64,000 bases of DNA from Sphingomicrobium marinum (lineage in GTDB: Bacteria; Pseudomonadota; Alphaproteobacteria; Sphingomonadales; Sphingomonadaceae). The stretch spans positions 1,109,501 to 1,173,500 of the forward strand of contig NZ_JANPVQ010000001.1 of NCBI RefSeq assembly GCF_026157105.1. Reading direction: 5' to 3'. Under the pieces are notes generated by a model that searched no databases, had not been told where the DNA came from, and was given only the letters and a program-made list of their open reading frames with translations. The translations under genes and the position numbers were made by a program. Positions 17,958 to 27,587 of this stretch are shown piece by piece; within the stretch, counting starts at the first letter, position 1, and every line of letters starts with the position of its first letter.

Positions 17958-18943
17958 TTCGCTTTTACCGGGAAGCAGGCCTGGCCGCTTTGTTGGAGTC
18001 GCTTGCATGCGGCATTGGCGGCGGCGCGGCTGGCAAACGGTCCCACCTGGAGGCGGGTGACGTTCCCGGCATCCACCAGGAAAGAGCGTTTGCCCGACAG
18101 CGCGGCATTGCCCTTGACCTTGTCATATAACGCGCTGGCGGAACTGCTTTTGGAAAACGCGCCAAGCTGGAGACGCCATGGACCGGTGGCGGTGCTGGCC
18201 GCGCTCGCCGTTGCAGCGGGCGCAGGCTTGGGCGCGGGCGGCGGTGCGGCGGTGGGCTTGGGGGTCGGTTTCGGCGCGGGTGGCGGCGTTGCCTTGGCGG
18301 TGGCTGACGGCGTGACGGCCTTGGGCTTGGCCGAAGGCGCAGGCGTGGTCGGCCGCGCGGTCGCCTCACGCGGCGTCTGGGCAAGGCCTTGCTGCCGCGC
18401 GGCAAGCTGCGTGCCCTGCGTCTTGATCTCGTCGGACAACAACCTGTCGAGTTCCGACAGCGTACGGCGGGCAGGGTCGAGCCCCGTATCCGCGGCGCGC
18501 TTCACGTAGGCATAGCCTGCAACCGGATCGCGCGGCACGCCGTCGCCATTATATAGTGCCGTGCCGTAGACCAGCATGGCGCGTGGATCGGACTTGCTGC
18601 TGGCCGAACGAAGCCAGCGCATCGCGTTGACCTTGTCGCCATTCGAAAACAGCATCAGGCCAAGATTGACCTCGGCATCGAGATGGCCTTGGCGCGCGGC
18701 GGATTCGAAATAACGCTGCGCGCGGGCATTATCGATCCCGACTCCGCGCCCCATGCGATAGGCTTGGCCCATGTTGAAGGCGGCATCGGCATCGCCGCTG
18801 TCGGCCAGCGGGCGCCAGATGGTGACCGCTTCGACATAATTTCCCGCGGCCCAGGCATCGATGCCGTCACGCACCGATTGCGCAGCAGCAGGCTGTGCCA
18901 TCGAAACGGCCAGAGCGAACCCCCAGATTGCCGAAATACGCAT
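17954..18943 (-). CDS. Sel1-repeat / SPOR-domain periplasmic protein
   Basis: About 329 residues starting MRISAIWGFALAVS; AAGGA seven bases before this ATG supports it over the in-frame GTG at 18949. A signal peptide (to QPAAAQ) is followed by Sel1-like TPR repeats (AAFNMGQAYRMGRGVGID, AEVNLGLMLFSNGD, AMLVYGTALYNGDGVPRD; about residues 55-165), a Pro/Ala/Lys/Thr-rich linker (about 200-255) and a C-terminal SPOR domain (WRLQLGAFSK to RLQVGPFAS). SPOR domains bind denuded glycan at division sites, so a cell-envelope or septal role is likely. Confidence 0.88.
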   Translation of the reverse strand: MRISAIWGFALAVSMAQPAAAQSVRDGIDAWAAGNYVEAVTIWRPLADSGDADAAFNMGQAYRMGRGVGIDNARAQRYFESAARQGHLDAEVNLGLMLFSNGDKVNAMRWLRSASSKSDPRAMLVYGTALYNGDGVPRDPVAGYAYVKRAADTGLDPARRTLSELDRLLSDEIKTQGTQLAARQQGLAQTPREATARPTTPAPSAKPKAVTPSATAKATPPPAPKPTPKPTAAPPPAPKPAPAATASAASTATGPWRLQLGAFSKSSSASALYDKVKGNAALSGKRSFLVDAGNVTRLQVGPFASRAAANAACKRLQQSGQACFPVKAN

Positions 18944-19099
18944 AATCACATCCTTCGAACTGACGCCAAAACGACGTCATTTTTCATAGCGCATCAGAGG
19001 GAAAGGCAACAGCGTCTTGAGCGTGTTAACCAGATTTTAGCCAGTTCAGTGTCAATTCCATCCTCGAACAACAGCGTTCACTAACGCGAGGGGAAGATA

Positions 19100-19831
19100 A
19101 TGCGCGTTCTGGCAATGGCATCGCAAAAAGGCGGTTCGGGGAAAACGACCCTGTCCGGTCACCTTGCGGTGCAAGCACAGCGAGCCGGCCACGGCCCGGT
19201 CTGCTTGATCGATATCGATCCGCAAGGGTCGCTCGCCGACTGGTGGAACGAACGCGAGGACGAAATGCCCGCCTTCGCCCAGACGACGGTCGCCCGCCTG
19301 GCCTCGGACCTCGAAGTCCTGCGCCAGCAGGGTTTCAAACTGGCGGTTATCGATACGCCGCCCGCCATCACCATGGCGATCCAGTCGGTCATCGCGGTGG
19401 CCGAACTGGTCGTTGTACCGACCCGGCCGTCGCCGCACGACCTTCGCGCCGTTGGTGCGACGGTCGATCTGTGCGACCGCGCCGGCAAGCCGCTGATCTT
19501 CGTGGTCAATGCGGCGACGCCCAAGGCCAAGATTACCTACGAAGCGGCGGTTGCCCTGTCGCAGCACGGCACGGTTGCCCCGGTCACGCTGCATCACCGC
19601 ACCGATTTTGCCGCATCGATGATCGATGGCCGTACCGTCATGGAAGTCGATCCCAACGGTAAATCGGCCGAAGAAGTAACCGAGCTGTGGAATTACATTT
19701 CGGATCGTCTCGAGAAGAATTTCCGCCGGACCGTCTTTACGGCTCCCGGTGCGCAGCGCCCCAACGCGGCGGCGCCCGCGTCTTCGCCCCGTCCGGTCGG
19801 TGGCTTCGGCCGCCGCGTCGTGGGCCAGTAA
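19100..19831 (+). CDS. Orphan ParA-family ATPase
   Basis: A 243-residue deviant Walker A ATPase: KGGSGKTT near residue 10, DIDPQGSLADWW (A') and VIDTPPA (Walker B). The C-terminal tail is short, Pro/Ala-rich and basic (about 215-243). There is no parB or parS-like array, and canonical ParAB normally sit near the origin, so this looks like a positioning ATPase (McdA, PpfA or VirC1 type) rather than a chromosome partition protein. The next gene, 15 bases on, encodes a very acidic protein that could be its partner. ATPase family call is secure; cargo unknown. Confidence 0.9.
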   Translation: MRVLAMASQKGGSGKTTLSGHLAVQAQRAGHGPVCLIDIDPQGSLADWWNEREDEMPAFAQTTVARLASDLEVLRQQGFKLAVIDTPPAITMAIQSVIAVAELVVVPTRPSPHDLRAVGATVDLCDRAGKPLIFVVNAATPKAKITYEAAVALSQHGTVAPVTLHHRTDFAASMIDGRTVMEVDPNGKSAEEVTELWNYISDRLEKNFRRTVFTAPGAQRPNAAAPASSPRPVGGFGRRVVGQ

Positions 19832-19846
19832 GGAGGCCTTCCCACC

Positions 19847-21364
19847 ATGAGCGAACATAAGGCCTTCGCATCGCTGTCGTCCGGGTTGCTCGCCCGCAAG
19901 GGTGACGCGCGTCCTGCCATGCGCCGCCAGAGCTTTGGCGAGATGGGGCAGGGGCTCGACGATCTCGGCTGGAACGACATGGGCGAAGAAACGCCCGCAC
20001 CCGGCGAAGAATCAGCAGACACCGCGCCGCGTCCCGGCTTCGTCCAGGGTCGCTACGACGATGGCGACGATAACGACAAGGGCGTGCTCGCCGCGCTGGG
20101 CCCGCTTGCCGGCCTCAGCGCAGCCAAGGCCGTCCAGGATCACATCCAGTCTGAATCGCAGCAGGCCAACTCGGTCCGCGAACAGCAGGCTGACATCATG
20201 AAGCACTTCGCTGTTTCGGATGACGAAGCCTGGTGTGACGGCGAAGACTATATCGACGAGACCGCTGAAGAGTGGGATCCCGAGGCGGAAGATGCCGGCG
20301 GCAACGCCTTCAACGAGCATAAGGGCATCGCCAAGGACTATTCGGCCCACAAGGACATGGCCGATCTCGATCCGATGCAGCTCGCCGAACCGACCGAGGC
20401 GCCCGCAGGTTTCGTGCCCTTTGCGGCGCAGGAAGACGAACCCGAAGCTGTCGAAGACACGCCCGTCGTCGACGAAGCGCCCGCTGACATCAGCGAAGGG
20501 CCGCCCGTGCAGGACATGGCCGACGAAGCGTTCGATGCTGCAGCCGATGAAGTCACGCAGGTCGACACGTTCGAAGAGGACGAAGAGGCCGCCTTTGCCG
20601 CTGAGACGGAAGAAGTTGTCGCCGAGACCCACGACGATGTCACGGTGGACGAAGGCGACGAAGAGCCCGCCGCGCATGAATCGACGCTCTACGACCTCGA
20701 GTTCGTCGGCGATATCGCCGAAGACGAGGACGCCGTTGCCGAACATGGCGCGATCATCGACCAGCCTGTCGATGAAGCCGACGACAAGGTGCCCTTCGAT
20801 CTGCCAGAGGCCGCCGAGATCGAAGCGGTTGAAGACGTCAGCGGAGCCGAAGAGGAGCCGCTCGAACTCACCGACACTGTCGAGGAAGAGGAAGATGCGC
20901 TTGAACTGACCGACGCCATTGAGGCAGAGGACGACGCGCTCGAACTCACCGACGCGATCGAGGACGAAAAGGACGAGGATACGCTCGCGGCCCAAGCCGA
21001 CGAAGAGGACGAACTCGTTCTCGACGCGCCGGCCGACGCGAAGACCGAAATGGTCGATCCGTTCGCGAACGCCGACGAAAGCGTCGACGATGTAGCGATC
21101 ACGCCTGCCGCAGAACCGGCGGTCGAGATCAGCAAGGTCGTGCCGCTTTCCGCGCCGGTGCGCCCGCGCCGTCCGCGCGCCGCCGCCGGCAGCAAGGAAA
21201 AGGCTGCCTTCACGCTGCGTCTCGACAAGGAACGCCATCTCAAGCTGCGCCTCGCGAGCGCCCTGACCGGGCAATCGTCGCAGAAACTGCTGGTCGAGGC
21301 GCTCGACCGGATGCTCGCCGACATGCCGGAACTGGACACCATTTCGAACAAAGAGGTCGGCTGA
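19847..21364 (+). CDS. Very acidic protein with C-terminal ribbon-helix-helix-like segment
   Basis: A 505-residue protein. The first ~30 residues are basic (SGLLARKGDARPAMRRQSF). Residues about 40-430 are dominated by Asp, Glu, Ala and Val and look disordered, including three near-copies of LELTDAIEAEDDA (about 340-385). The last ~60 residues switch to FTLRLDKERHLKLRLASALTGQSSQKLLVEALDRML, the length and pattern of a ribbon-helix-helix domain. It sits directly after the ParA gene with a good spacing for co-transcription. It may be the ParA partner or cargo adaptor: a disordered scaffold whose end binds DNA or dimerises. This is inference. Confidence 0.75.
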   Translation: MSEHKAFASLSSGLLARKGDARPAMRRQSFGEMGQGLDDLGWNDMGEETPAPGEESADTAPRPGFVQGRYDDGDDNDKGVLAALGPLAGLSAAKAVQDHIQSESQQANSVREQQADIMKHFAVSDDEAWCDGEDYIDETAEEWDPEAEDAGGNAFNEHKGIAKDYSAHKDMADLDPMQLAEPTEAPAGFVPFAAQEDEPEAVEDTPVVDEAPADISEGPPVQDMADEAFDAAADEVTQVDTFEEDEEAAFAAETEEVVAETHDDVTVDEGDEEPAAHESTLYDLEFVGDIAEDEDAVAEHGAIIDQPVDEADDKVPFDLPEAAEIEAVEDVSGAEEEPLELTDTVEEEEDALELTDAIEAEDDALELTDAIEDEKDEDTLAAQADEEDELVLDAPADAKTEMVDPFANADESVDDVAITPAAEPAVEISKVVPLSAPVRPRRPRAAAGSKEKAAFTLRLDKERHLKLRLASALTGQSSQKLLVEALDRMLADMPELDTISNKEVG

Positions 21365-21411
21365 AACGACAGATAATATCAGAGGAAATGACGCATTAGG
21401 GGATACGCATC

Positions 21412-22830
21412 ATGACCATTCGTAACGCGAAACACATTGCCGGAGCCATTGTCCTGACCGCAGGACTGTCGGCTTGCGCAACACCGGGGCCCAACGCTTC
21501 GATCTTCGGATCGAAGGTGGCTCATGACGAAATCGGCCTTGCGACGCGGGCCCAGGCAGCGCTGGTGCAGGGCGAAGTCGAGACCGCGATCCATTATGCC
21601 GAAAAAGCTGTCGCAGGCAGCCCGAACGATGCGGGTTTCCGTACGCTTCTGGGCAACGCCTATTTCGCTGCCGGGCGCTTTGCTTCGGCGGACCAGGCCT
21701 ATGCCGATTCGCTCAGCATCATGCCGGCCCAGCCGCAGACCATCCTGAAGCGTTCGCTTGTCATGATCGCGCAGGGCCGCGGCGATGCCGCCGTCTCGCT
21801 GCTCGACACCGCGCGGGGCTATGTCAGCGAAAGCGATCGCGGCTTGGCGCTGGCGCTGGCCGGCCGTCACCAGTCGGCGATCTCGGTGCTCGATAATGCC
21901 GCGCGTAGCGCTTCGGGCGATGCGCGCACGCGTCAGAACCTGGCGCTTGCCTACGCGCTCAGCGGTGACTGGAACAATGCCCGCGCGATCGCCGCGCAGG
22001 ATGTGCCCGCCGACCAGCTTGACGCGCGCCTCACGCAGTGGCGTGTGATGGCCACGCCGACGCACCAGTCGCAGCAGGTGGCCGCGCTGACCGGCGTAAC
22101 GCCCGCCCAGATCGATCCCGGCCAGCCTACGCGTCTTGCATTGGCGCCGCAGGCGGATGCCGGCACGCAGATGGCTGCCGTCACGCTGCCGCCGGTCGCG
22201 CCGCAGGTCGGTCCGGTCATCTCGACGCCGCTTCGTGTCGAACAGTCGGTCGAAAAATTCGAAGTCGCAAACGTGGAAACGAACCGCGAGTTTGCCGAGC
22301 GTCCCGCCGCCAATGTCCGCGTGACGGATATTCCGGTGATCGATGGCGAATTCCAGGAAATCGAAGAAGTTGCGCCGCAGCCTGTTGAAGCTGCGCCCGC
22401 GCCGTCGATCATGACGCCTGCCGATATCGCTGCAATGCCGGTGAAATTTGCTGAGGCCAAGACCGCGCCGAGCGCAGGCTTGTCGAGCGATGCGACCCGC
22501 TTCACCCAGTCGGCTGCCAGCATCACCGCTGCTGCCGAAGCGCTCAAGGGCGAATCGAAGATCGTCGTCCAGCTCGGCGCTTATTCCAAGCGCAGTCAGC
22601 TCGACATGGGTTGGGAAGTCAGCACCGCCAACTTCGCGCCGATCGGCGACTTCAAGCCGATGGCCGCGCGCACCGAAGTGGGCGGCAAAAAATATTACCG
22701 CCTTGCTGCCTGGGGCTTTGCAGGTGACGCCGAAGCGCGTGATTTCTGCATGAGCATCAAACAAGCCGGTGGCGAATGCTGGGTGCGCGAAGTCGCTGGC
22801 GACGCGCCGTTCAAGCTGGCCTCGCGCTAA
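21412..22830 (+). CDS. TPR/SPOR-domain lipoprotein
   Basis: A 472-residue protein starting MTIRNAKHIAGAIVL with a lipobox (LSAC, Cys about residue 23). TPR-type repeats fill about residues 35-210 (ETAIHYAEKAVAGSP, YADSLSIMPAQPQTILKRSL and similar). A Pro/Ala/Gln-rich spacer follows, and the last ~80 residues form a SPOR domain (KIVVQLGAYSKRSQLDMGWE to CWVREVAG). This design resembles outer-membrane lipoproteins that act on peptidoglycan at septa. It is third in line after ParA and the acidic protein, 47 bases from the latter, and probably in the same transcript, which ends at the hairpin at 22851-22889. Confidence 0.85.
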   Translation: MTIRNAKHIAGAIVLTAGLSACATPGPNASIFGSKVAHDEIGLATRAQAALVQGEVETAIHYAEKAVAGSPNDAGFRTLLGNAYFAAGRFASADQAYADSLSIMPAQPQTILKRSLVMIAQGRGDAAVSLLDTARGYVSESDRGLALALAGRHQSAISVLDNAARSASGDARTRQNLALAYALSGDWNNARAIAAQDVPADQLDARLTQWRVMATPTHQSQQVAALTGVTPAQIDPGQPTRLALAPQADAGTQMAAVTLPPVAPQVGPVISTPLRVEQSVEKFEVANVETNREFAERPAANVRVTDIPVIDGEFQEIEEVAPQPVEAAPAPSIMTPADIAAMPVKFAEAKTAPSAGLSSDATRFTQSAASITAAAEALKGESKIVVQLGAYSKRSQLDMGWEVSTANFAPIGDFKPMAARTEVGGKKYYRLAAWGFAGDAEARDFCMSIKQAGGECWVREVAGDAPFKLASR

Positions 22831-22836
22831 GACAAT

Positions 22837-23772
22837 CTAGTTTATCGTACGGGCCGTTGCCGATTTCTCGTCGGCGACGGCCCTTTTTTGTGACGTGACG
22901 AGGTCGAGCACGGCCATGCGAACGGCAACGCCCATTTCCACCTGCGTGGTGATTAATGATCGTTCGCTGTCCGCCAGGTCGCCGTCAATTTCTACGCCGC
23001 GGTTCATCGGGCCCGGATGCATGATGACGGCATCGGGCGCGGCCTTGGCAAAGCGCTCTCCCGTCAGGCCGTAGCGGCTGAGATATTCGCCCGGCGCATC
23101 GCCAAGCTCGCTTTCGAGGCGTTCGCGCTGCACGCGCAGCATCATCACGACGTCGGCGTCGGTGACCGCTTCGTCGATGCCGTCGGGCCCGTCATAATCG
23201 TCATGCATCAGCGCCGATGGGCCGGCCAGCCGCACTTCGGCGCCCATCCGTTCGAGCAGGGCGCGGGTCGAACTGGCAACGCGGCTGTGGCGAATGTCGC
23301 CGCAAATGGCGACCCGCAGGTTCTCGACCTTTCCGAAATGACGGCGGATGGTGGCGACGTCGAGCAGGCCCTGCGTCGGGTGCGAACCTGCGCCCGCACC
23401 GGCATTGACGACGGGCGCGTTCATCCATTCGGCAAGCTGCGCCGGCACATCGGGATCGCCGTGACGCACGATCAGCGCGTCGATCCGCATGGCGTCGATC
23501 GTCATCGCCGTATCGCGCAGGCTTTCCCCCTTCTTCACCGAGCTGGCATCGACCGGCATGGTCGTGACCATCGCGCCGAGGCGCTTGGCGGCAATATCGA
23601 AGCTTAGCAGCGTGCGCGTGCTGTTTTCGAAAAATGCAGTGACGACATTGATGCCCTTAAGGCGGTCATCGGCGGTGCGCACGGTGCGATTGAAGCGGAA
23701 CCAGCGGTCGGCAGCGTCGAGCAGGTAGGTCAGCTGTTCGTCCGAGAGGTCCGAAGTCTTGAGTAGGTCCAT
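22837..23772 (-). CDS. pyrB: Aspartate carbamoyltransferase catalytic subunit
   Basis: A 311-residue enzyme that makes carbamoyl-aspartate in pyrimidine synthesis. The carbamoyl-phosphate loop FENSTRT is at about residues 49-55, with KGESLRDT and the HP(T/G)QGLLD motif (SHPTQGLLDV) further on. Length is normal. The gene for dihydroorotase is not adjacent within the window; ruvX lies 11 bases upstream on the same strand, so the two probably share a transcript. Its last codons also encode the opposite-strand terminator at 22851-22889. Confidence 0.96.
   Translation of the reverse strand: MDLLKTSDLSDEQLTYLLDAADRWFRFNRTVRTADDRLKGINVVTAFFENSTRTLLSFDIAAKRLGAMVTTMPVDASSVKKGESLRDTAMTIDAMRIDALIVRHGDPDVPAQLAEWMNAPVVNAGAGAGSHPTQGLLDVATIRRHFGKVENLRVAICGDIRHSRVASSTRALLERMGAEVRLAGPSALMHDDYDGPDGIDEAVTDADVVMMLRVQRERLESELGDAPGEYLSRYGLTGERFAKAAPDAVIMHPGPMNRGVEIDGDLADSERSLITTQVEMGVAVRMAVLDLVTSQKRAVADEKSATARTIN
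22851..22889 (+). terminator. Rho-independent terminator inside pyrB coding end
   Basis: A 13-bp stem, GGGCCGTTGCCGA paired with TCGGCGACGGCCC (one G·T), with a seven-base loop, is followed by six T. It lies 20 bases after the TPR/SPOR lipoprotein stop and serves that transcript. It is encoded within the last codons of the converging pyrB gene. Confidence 0.8.
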
Positions 23773-23783
23773 GAGGTCGTTGC

Positions 23784-24269
23784 CTAGCTGTCGGAATCGA
23801 GATTGGCCAGCGCGTCAATCGCGCCCTGGAGGATATGCGCGGCGGCCATGGCATCGACCTTGTCGGCGCGTTTGGCGCGGCTGACATCGGCGTCGATCAT
23901 CGCGCGCTCGACCGCCATCGTGGACCAGCGTTCGTCCCAGAGCAGGATCGGCAGCCCAAGCGGCGCGAGGTTGCGGGCAAAGGCGCGGGTCGACTGGGTG
24001 CGCGGGCTATCGGTGCCGTCCATGTTGAGCGGGAGGCCGATGACGAGCCCCCTGATGCCGTTGGCTTCGACGAAAGCGGTCAGCCCGCCCAGGTCCTTCT
24101 GGAATTTGGTGCGCTTTATCGTCTCGGAGGGACCGGCAAACGACCAGTTCGTATCGCAGGTCGCCAATCCGATCGTTTTCGTCCCGACATCGAGCCCGGC
24201 GAGCTTGCCTTCGCGGCAGTGCGCGAGGAATTCGGCGGGCGTCGTGTAGATCACTGCGCGCGTTCCCAT
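23784..24269 (-). CDS. ruvX: RuvX/YqgF Holliday-junction resolvase-like nuclease
   Basis: A 161-residue RNase H-fold protein. Key acidic positions are visible: [12 protein letters not shown] (first strand Asp), [18 protein letters not shown] and [13 protein letters not shown] near the C-terminus. Family members act in processing of 16S rRNA precursors or as putative resolvases. Its start lies inside the end of the upstream DUF3089 gene (19-base overlap, 24251-24269), and pyrB follows, suggesting a three-gene leftward operon. Confidence 0.93.
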   Translation of the reverse strand: MGTRAVIYTTPAEFLAHCREGKLAGLDVGTKTIGLATCDTNWSFAGPSETIKRTKFQKDLGGLTAFVEANGIRGLVIGLPLNMDGTDSPRTQSTRAFARNLAPLGLPILLWDERWSTMAVERAMIDADVSRAKRADKVDAMAAAHILQGAIDALANLDSDS

Positions 24270-25402
24270 GCTTCGCGGCGGCGATCGGCGTCGTAGCGGA
24301 CATCGCCGTAGAACAGCGCATAATCGTAAACGTGATAATTGTTGCCCGGCAGCGTGTAGGGGCCAAGCTCGGGCACTTCGCCTGCCAGCGTGAGCAGTCC
24401 CTCATCGCACCGCGCGCGAACGGCGCCTTGCGCCAACGTCGCATTCTGCAAGCCATCGGTCGGCACCAGCGTGCCGCGACCGAGCGCGGGCTCTTCCGTC
24501 TCTTCGCCGCCGGTGATGGGATTGGTGCAGACCAGCCGCTCGCGCGAACGCAGCGGTTCGCTGCCGTTGCCCTCTTCCCAAGTGCGCATGAACAGGTTGG
24601 GATTGGCCGGATCGGCGAAGGTCAGCCAGGTCATGATGCACCCGCTTTCATCGCGGCGCGAACAGATTGCAGGCCCGGTCACGGCAACATCGACGGCGCG
24701 ATCGATCGGCCAGCCGACGATATAGGCGGCGACCAATCGGTCAGAGATTTCGCTGCCCCGCGTCTTGAGGAGCCGCAGGAGATGAAGCGAGCCCTGGCTA
24801 TGCCCGGCGAGTATGATCGGGCCTTCGGGGTTGGCGGCGAGAAAGGCGTCGAACGCTGTGCTCACATCCTCGAACGCAACATCGAGCGCTGACAGAGCAT
24901 CGGGCTCGGTGCTCAGGAAGGCACCATAGGCGGCCTGGCGATAGCGCGGCGCCCAGACCTGTCCCATCGCGGCAAAGGCGCTGGCCTGCGACTGGATGAA
25001 GATGCGCGCGCGAAACGCTGCGTTGCCGTCGAGCTCGATTGGCGCGTTCCAGCGGTCGCGCTGCAAATAGGTCGTCGGGTGGACGTAGAATATGGCGGCT
25101 GGCGTCAGCTCGACAGGGTCGACCGCATCGTCGGTCATCACGTCGCTTTGGTCGAAGTCTGGGTGCGGCAGGAACTCGTTGGGCTCCCAGCCGATCAGTT
25201 CCTCACCGACGCCGGGCTTCACCAGCCAGTCGCTATCCTCGTCATAGAGCGGACGATCTTCTTCGGGCGGCGCGACGAATTCGACCGTCGGCATGGCCTG
25301 GTCGGCCAGGAGTTCATCGCCGTAGAGATAATATGCGGTCACGCCCCCCACCACGAGCACGGTGAGGAGAGCGATGATGCCGAGAAATATTCGCGCTGCC
25401 AT
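24251..25402 (-). CDS. DUF3089 family alpha/beta-hydrolase, membrane anchored
   Basis: A 383-residue protein starting [19 protein letters not shown]. The start at 25402 places the membrane segment at the very N-terminus; an upstream extension to 25441 is less likely. The nucleophile elbow GHSQGS is at about residue 190, preceded by [10 protein letters not shown], a pattern found in DUF3089 proteins. The catalytic domain should face the periplasm. Substrate unknown. It overlaps ruvX. Confidence 0.82.
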   Translation of the reverse strand: MAARIFLGIIALLTVLVVGGVTAYYLYGDELLADQAMPTVEFVAPPEEDRPLYDEDSDWLVKPGVGEELIGWEPNEFLPHPDFDQSDVMTDDAVDPVELTPAAIFYVHPTTYLQRDRWNAPIELDGNAAFRARIFIQSQASAFAAMGQVWAPRYRQAAYGAFLSTEPDALSALDVAFEDVSTAFDAFLAANPEGPIILAGHSQGSLHLLRLLKTRGSEISDRLVAAYIVGWPIDRAVDVAVTGPAICSRRDESGCIMTWLTFADPANPNLFMRTWEEGNGSEPLRSRERLVCTNPITGGEETEEPALGRGTLVPTDGLQNATLAQGAVRARCDEGLLTLAGEVPELGPYTLPGNNYHVYDYALFYGDVRYDADRRREAWERAQ

Positions 25403-25480
25403 GGAGTGCCGCCTAGCCGCGTGTGCATTGCACTGCAACATCGCTTGAAGGGCTCAGGCGTTGGCGCTAGGGAACCGCGC

Positions 25481-25768
25481 ATGTCCGTTACACTCGAAGA
25501 CGTGCGCCACATCGCCAATCTGGCGCGCATCAATCTTTCCGATGAAGAAGCCAGCAGGCTGCTTCCCGAACTCAACAATATACTCGGCTGGGTCGAACAG
25601 CTGGGCGAGGTCGACACTGACGGCGTCGAGCCGCTCACCGCGGTCATCGAGCAGAAGATGCGGCTGCGCGACGATGTCGTCAACGACGGCAATGTTCGCG
25701 ACAAGGTGTTGTCGAACGCGCCCGATGCGCAGCACGGCTTCTTCGCCGTCCCGAAGGTGATCGAATAG
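25481..25768 (+). CDS. gatC: Asp-tRNA(Asn)/Glu-tRNA(Gln) amidotransferase subunit GatC
   Basis: A 95-residue protein ([17 protein letters not shown] to [10 protein letters not shown]) of normal GatC length, wrapping GatA and GatB in the heterotrimer. Its TAG stop shares one base with the GTG start of gatA. The complex makes Gln-tRNA(Gln) and/or Asn-tRNA(Asn) by transamidation. Confidence 0.96.
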   Translation: MSVTLEDVRHIANLARINLSDEEASRLLPELNNILGWVEQLGEVDTDGVEPLTAVIEQKMRLRDDVVNDGNVRDKVLSNAPDAQHGFFAVPKVIE

Positions 25769-27243
25769 TGAGCCTGACGACCAAGACCATCGCCGAGCTT
25801 CGCGACGGCTTTCGCGCCGGCGACTTTAGCGCGCGAGAAATCGCGGAAGAGTATAACGCTGCGGTCGAGGCCGCTGATACGCTCAACGCCTACCTAGTGA
25901 AGACACCCGAGCTGGCGCTGGAGGCCGCCGAAGCGGCGGACAAGGCGCGCCAGTCGGACGACCTCAAGCCACTATCGGGCATCCCGCTGGGCATGAAGGA
26001 TCTCTTCGCGACCGAAGGCGTCACCACGTCGGCTGGCTCGCGCATGCTGAGCAGCTTCAAGCCGCCATACGAAAGCACGGTGTCCGCCAACCTCAAGGCG
26101 GCGGGCGCGGGGATGCTGGGCAAGCTCAACATGGACGAATTCGCCATGGGCTCGTCTAACGAAACCTGCGCGCATGGGCCGGTTATCTCGCCGTGGCGGC
26201 GCGATGGCTCCAACGCCGCGATTACGCCGGGCGGCTCGTCGGGTGGTTCGGCCAGCGCCGTCTCCGGGCGCATCGCGCCGGGGGCGACAGGGACCGATAC
26301 GGGCGGCTCGATCCGCCAGCCTGCAGCCTTTACCGGCATTTGCGGCATCAAGCCGACCTATGGGCGCTGCTCGCGCTGGGGCATTGTCGCATTTGCCAGC
26401 TCGCTCGACCAGGCGGGGCCGATGGCGCGGACGGTACGCGATTGCGCTATTATGCTCGAAGCGATGTGCGGGTTCGATCCCAAGGATTCGACCTCGCTCG
26501 ATGTCGACGTGCCGCAGTGGGAAGCGGGGCTTTCCGCGGATCTCAAGGGCAAGAAAGTAGGTATTCCGCGCGAATATCGCATCGACGGCACACCCGCCGA
26601 GATCGATGCGCTGTGGGACCAGGGAGTCGAATGGCTACGCGATGCGGGTGCCGAGCCGGTCGAGATTTCGCTACCGCACACGCAATATGCGCTGCCGACA
26701 TATTACATCATCGCACCCGCTGAAGCCTCGTCCAATCTCGCCCGCTATGACGGCGTGCGCTACGGGCTGCGCGAGACGGTCGAAGGCGGCGGCCTGCACG
26801 ACATGTACAAGCAGACGCGCGAGGACGGCTTCGGCGATGAAGTGAAGCGCCGCATCATGATCGGCACCTACGTGCTGAGCGCGGGCTATTACGACGCCTA
26901 TTTCACCAAGGCGCAGAAGGTCCGCACGCTGATCAAGCAGGATTTCCGCAAAGCTTTCGAGGAGTGCGACCTGATCCTGACGCCGACCGCGCCGAGCGCC
27001 GCCTTCGGCCTTGGCGAGAAAAGCGACGACCCCATCGCCATGTATCTCAATGACGTGTTCGCGGTGCCCGCATCGCTCGCCGGCCTGCCCGCGATGAGCG
27101 TGCCTGGCGGCACTGACGGCGACGGCCTGCCGCTTGGCCTGCACCTCATTGGCAACGAGCTCGACGAGCAGACTGTCCTCAACGCGGGCCTCGCCATCGA
27201 GGAACGCGCCCCGACCATCGAATTGCCGGAGAAGTGGTGGTGA
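25768..27243 (+). CDS. gatA: Amidotransferase subunit GatA
   Basis: A 491-residue amidase-signature protein starting from GTG at 25768 ([14 protein letters not shown]). The catalytic Lys-Ser-Ser set is visible in [10 protein letters not shown] and [13 protein letters not shown]. It releases ammonia from glutamine for delivery to GatB. Length and motifs are standard. The start overlaps the gatC stop; the small membrane gene that follows begins inside its last codons. Confidence 0.97.
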   Translation: MSLTTKTIAELRDGFRAGDFSAREIAEEYNAAVEAADTLNAYLVKTPELALEAAEAADKARQSDDLKPLSGIPLGMKDLFATEGVTTSAGSRMLSSFKPPYESTVSANLKAAGAGMLGKLNMDEFAMGSSNETCAHGPVISPWRRDGSNAAITPGGSSGGSASAVSGRIAPGATGTDTGGSIRQPAAFTGICGIKPTYGRCSRWGIVAFASSLDQAGPMARTVRDCAIMLEAMCGFDPKDSTSLDVDVPQWEAGLSADLKGKKVGIPREYRIDGTPAEIDALWDQGVEWLRDAGAEPVEISLPHTQYALPTYYIIAPAEASSNLARYDGVRYGLRETVEGGGLHDMYKQTREDGFGDEVKRRIMIGTYVLSAGYYDAYFTKAQKVRTLIKQDFRKAFEECDLILTPTAPSAAFGLGEKSDDPIAMYLNDVFAVPASLAGLPAMSVPGGTDGDGLPLGLHLIGNELDEQTVLNAGLAIEERAPTIELPEKWW

Positions 27244-27587
27244 TTGATAGCGACGAATTTGCCGAGCTTAAAAGGCGAGTTCGGAGGCTAGAGCTCTATT
27301 CGCAAGAGCATGCCGATCAATTGATTGAGGCCCTCGACGAGCGAGAAGATGACAAGCGTCGCGCACGTTGGGGCTACCTTGATCTCTTGATGCTGGGAGT
27401 TTCGCTCGTGGCTTCATTTTACGTATCTGAAAATGTGCTCGGGTTAGAAGGATTATTGCATTTTTTAGTAGGCTTCGTTGGCTTCTTTCTGATTTTTGGC
27501 TTTCATCTCAAAATCACTGAAAAGGATCGAGAACGCCAAGGTAAGGCGCAGCGGTCACTACCAATCTGGAAGTATCGGAATGACTGA
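27240..27587 (+). CDS. Small membrane protein inserted between gatA and gatB
   Basis: About 115 residues: a charged helical N-terminal half ([22 protein letters not shown]..., coiled-coil-like) followed by two hydrophobic segments (about residues 50-70 and 75-95) and a basic tail. Three in-frame GTG codons (27234, 27237, 27240) can serve as start; GGAG at 27228-27231 is best spaced for the last. The gene overlaps gatA by 4-10 bases and gatB by 8. Its codons are clearly more AT-rich than those of gatA and gatB, suggesting later insertion into the operon. I do not recognise a family. Confidence 0.7.
   Translation: MIDSDEFAELKRRVRRLELYSQEHADQLIEALDEREDDKRRARWGYLDLLMLGVSLVASFYVSENVLGLEGLLHFLVGFVGFFLIFGFHLKITEKDRERQGKAQRSLPIWKYRND

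Noticed and set aside
20012-21274. Minus-strand frame of 420 codons opposite the acidic protein
   Set aside because: A long GAX/GTC-rich gene produces an open antisense frame rich in Phe, Val and Arg; no ribosome-binding site and no known pattern.
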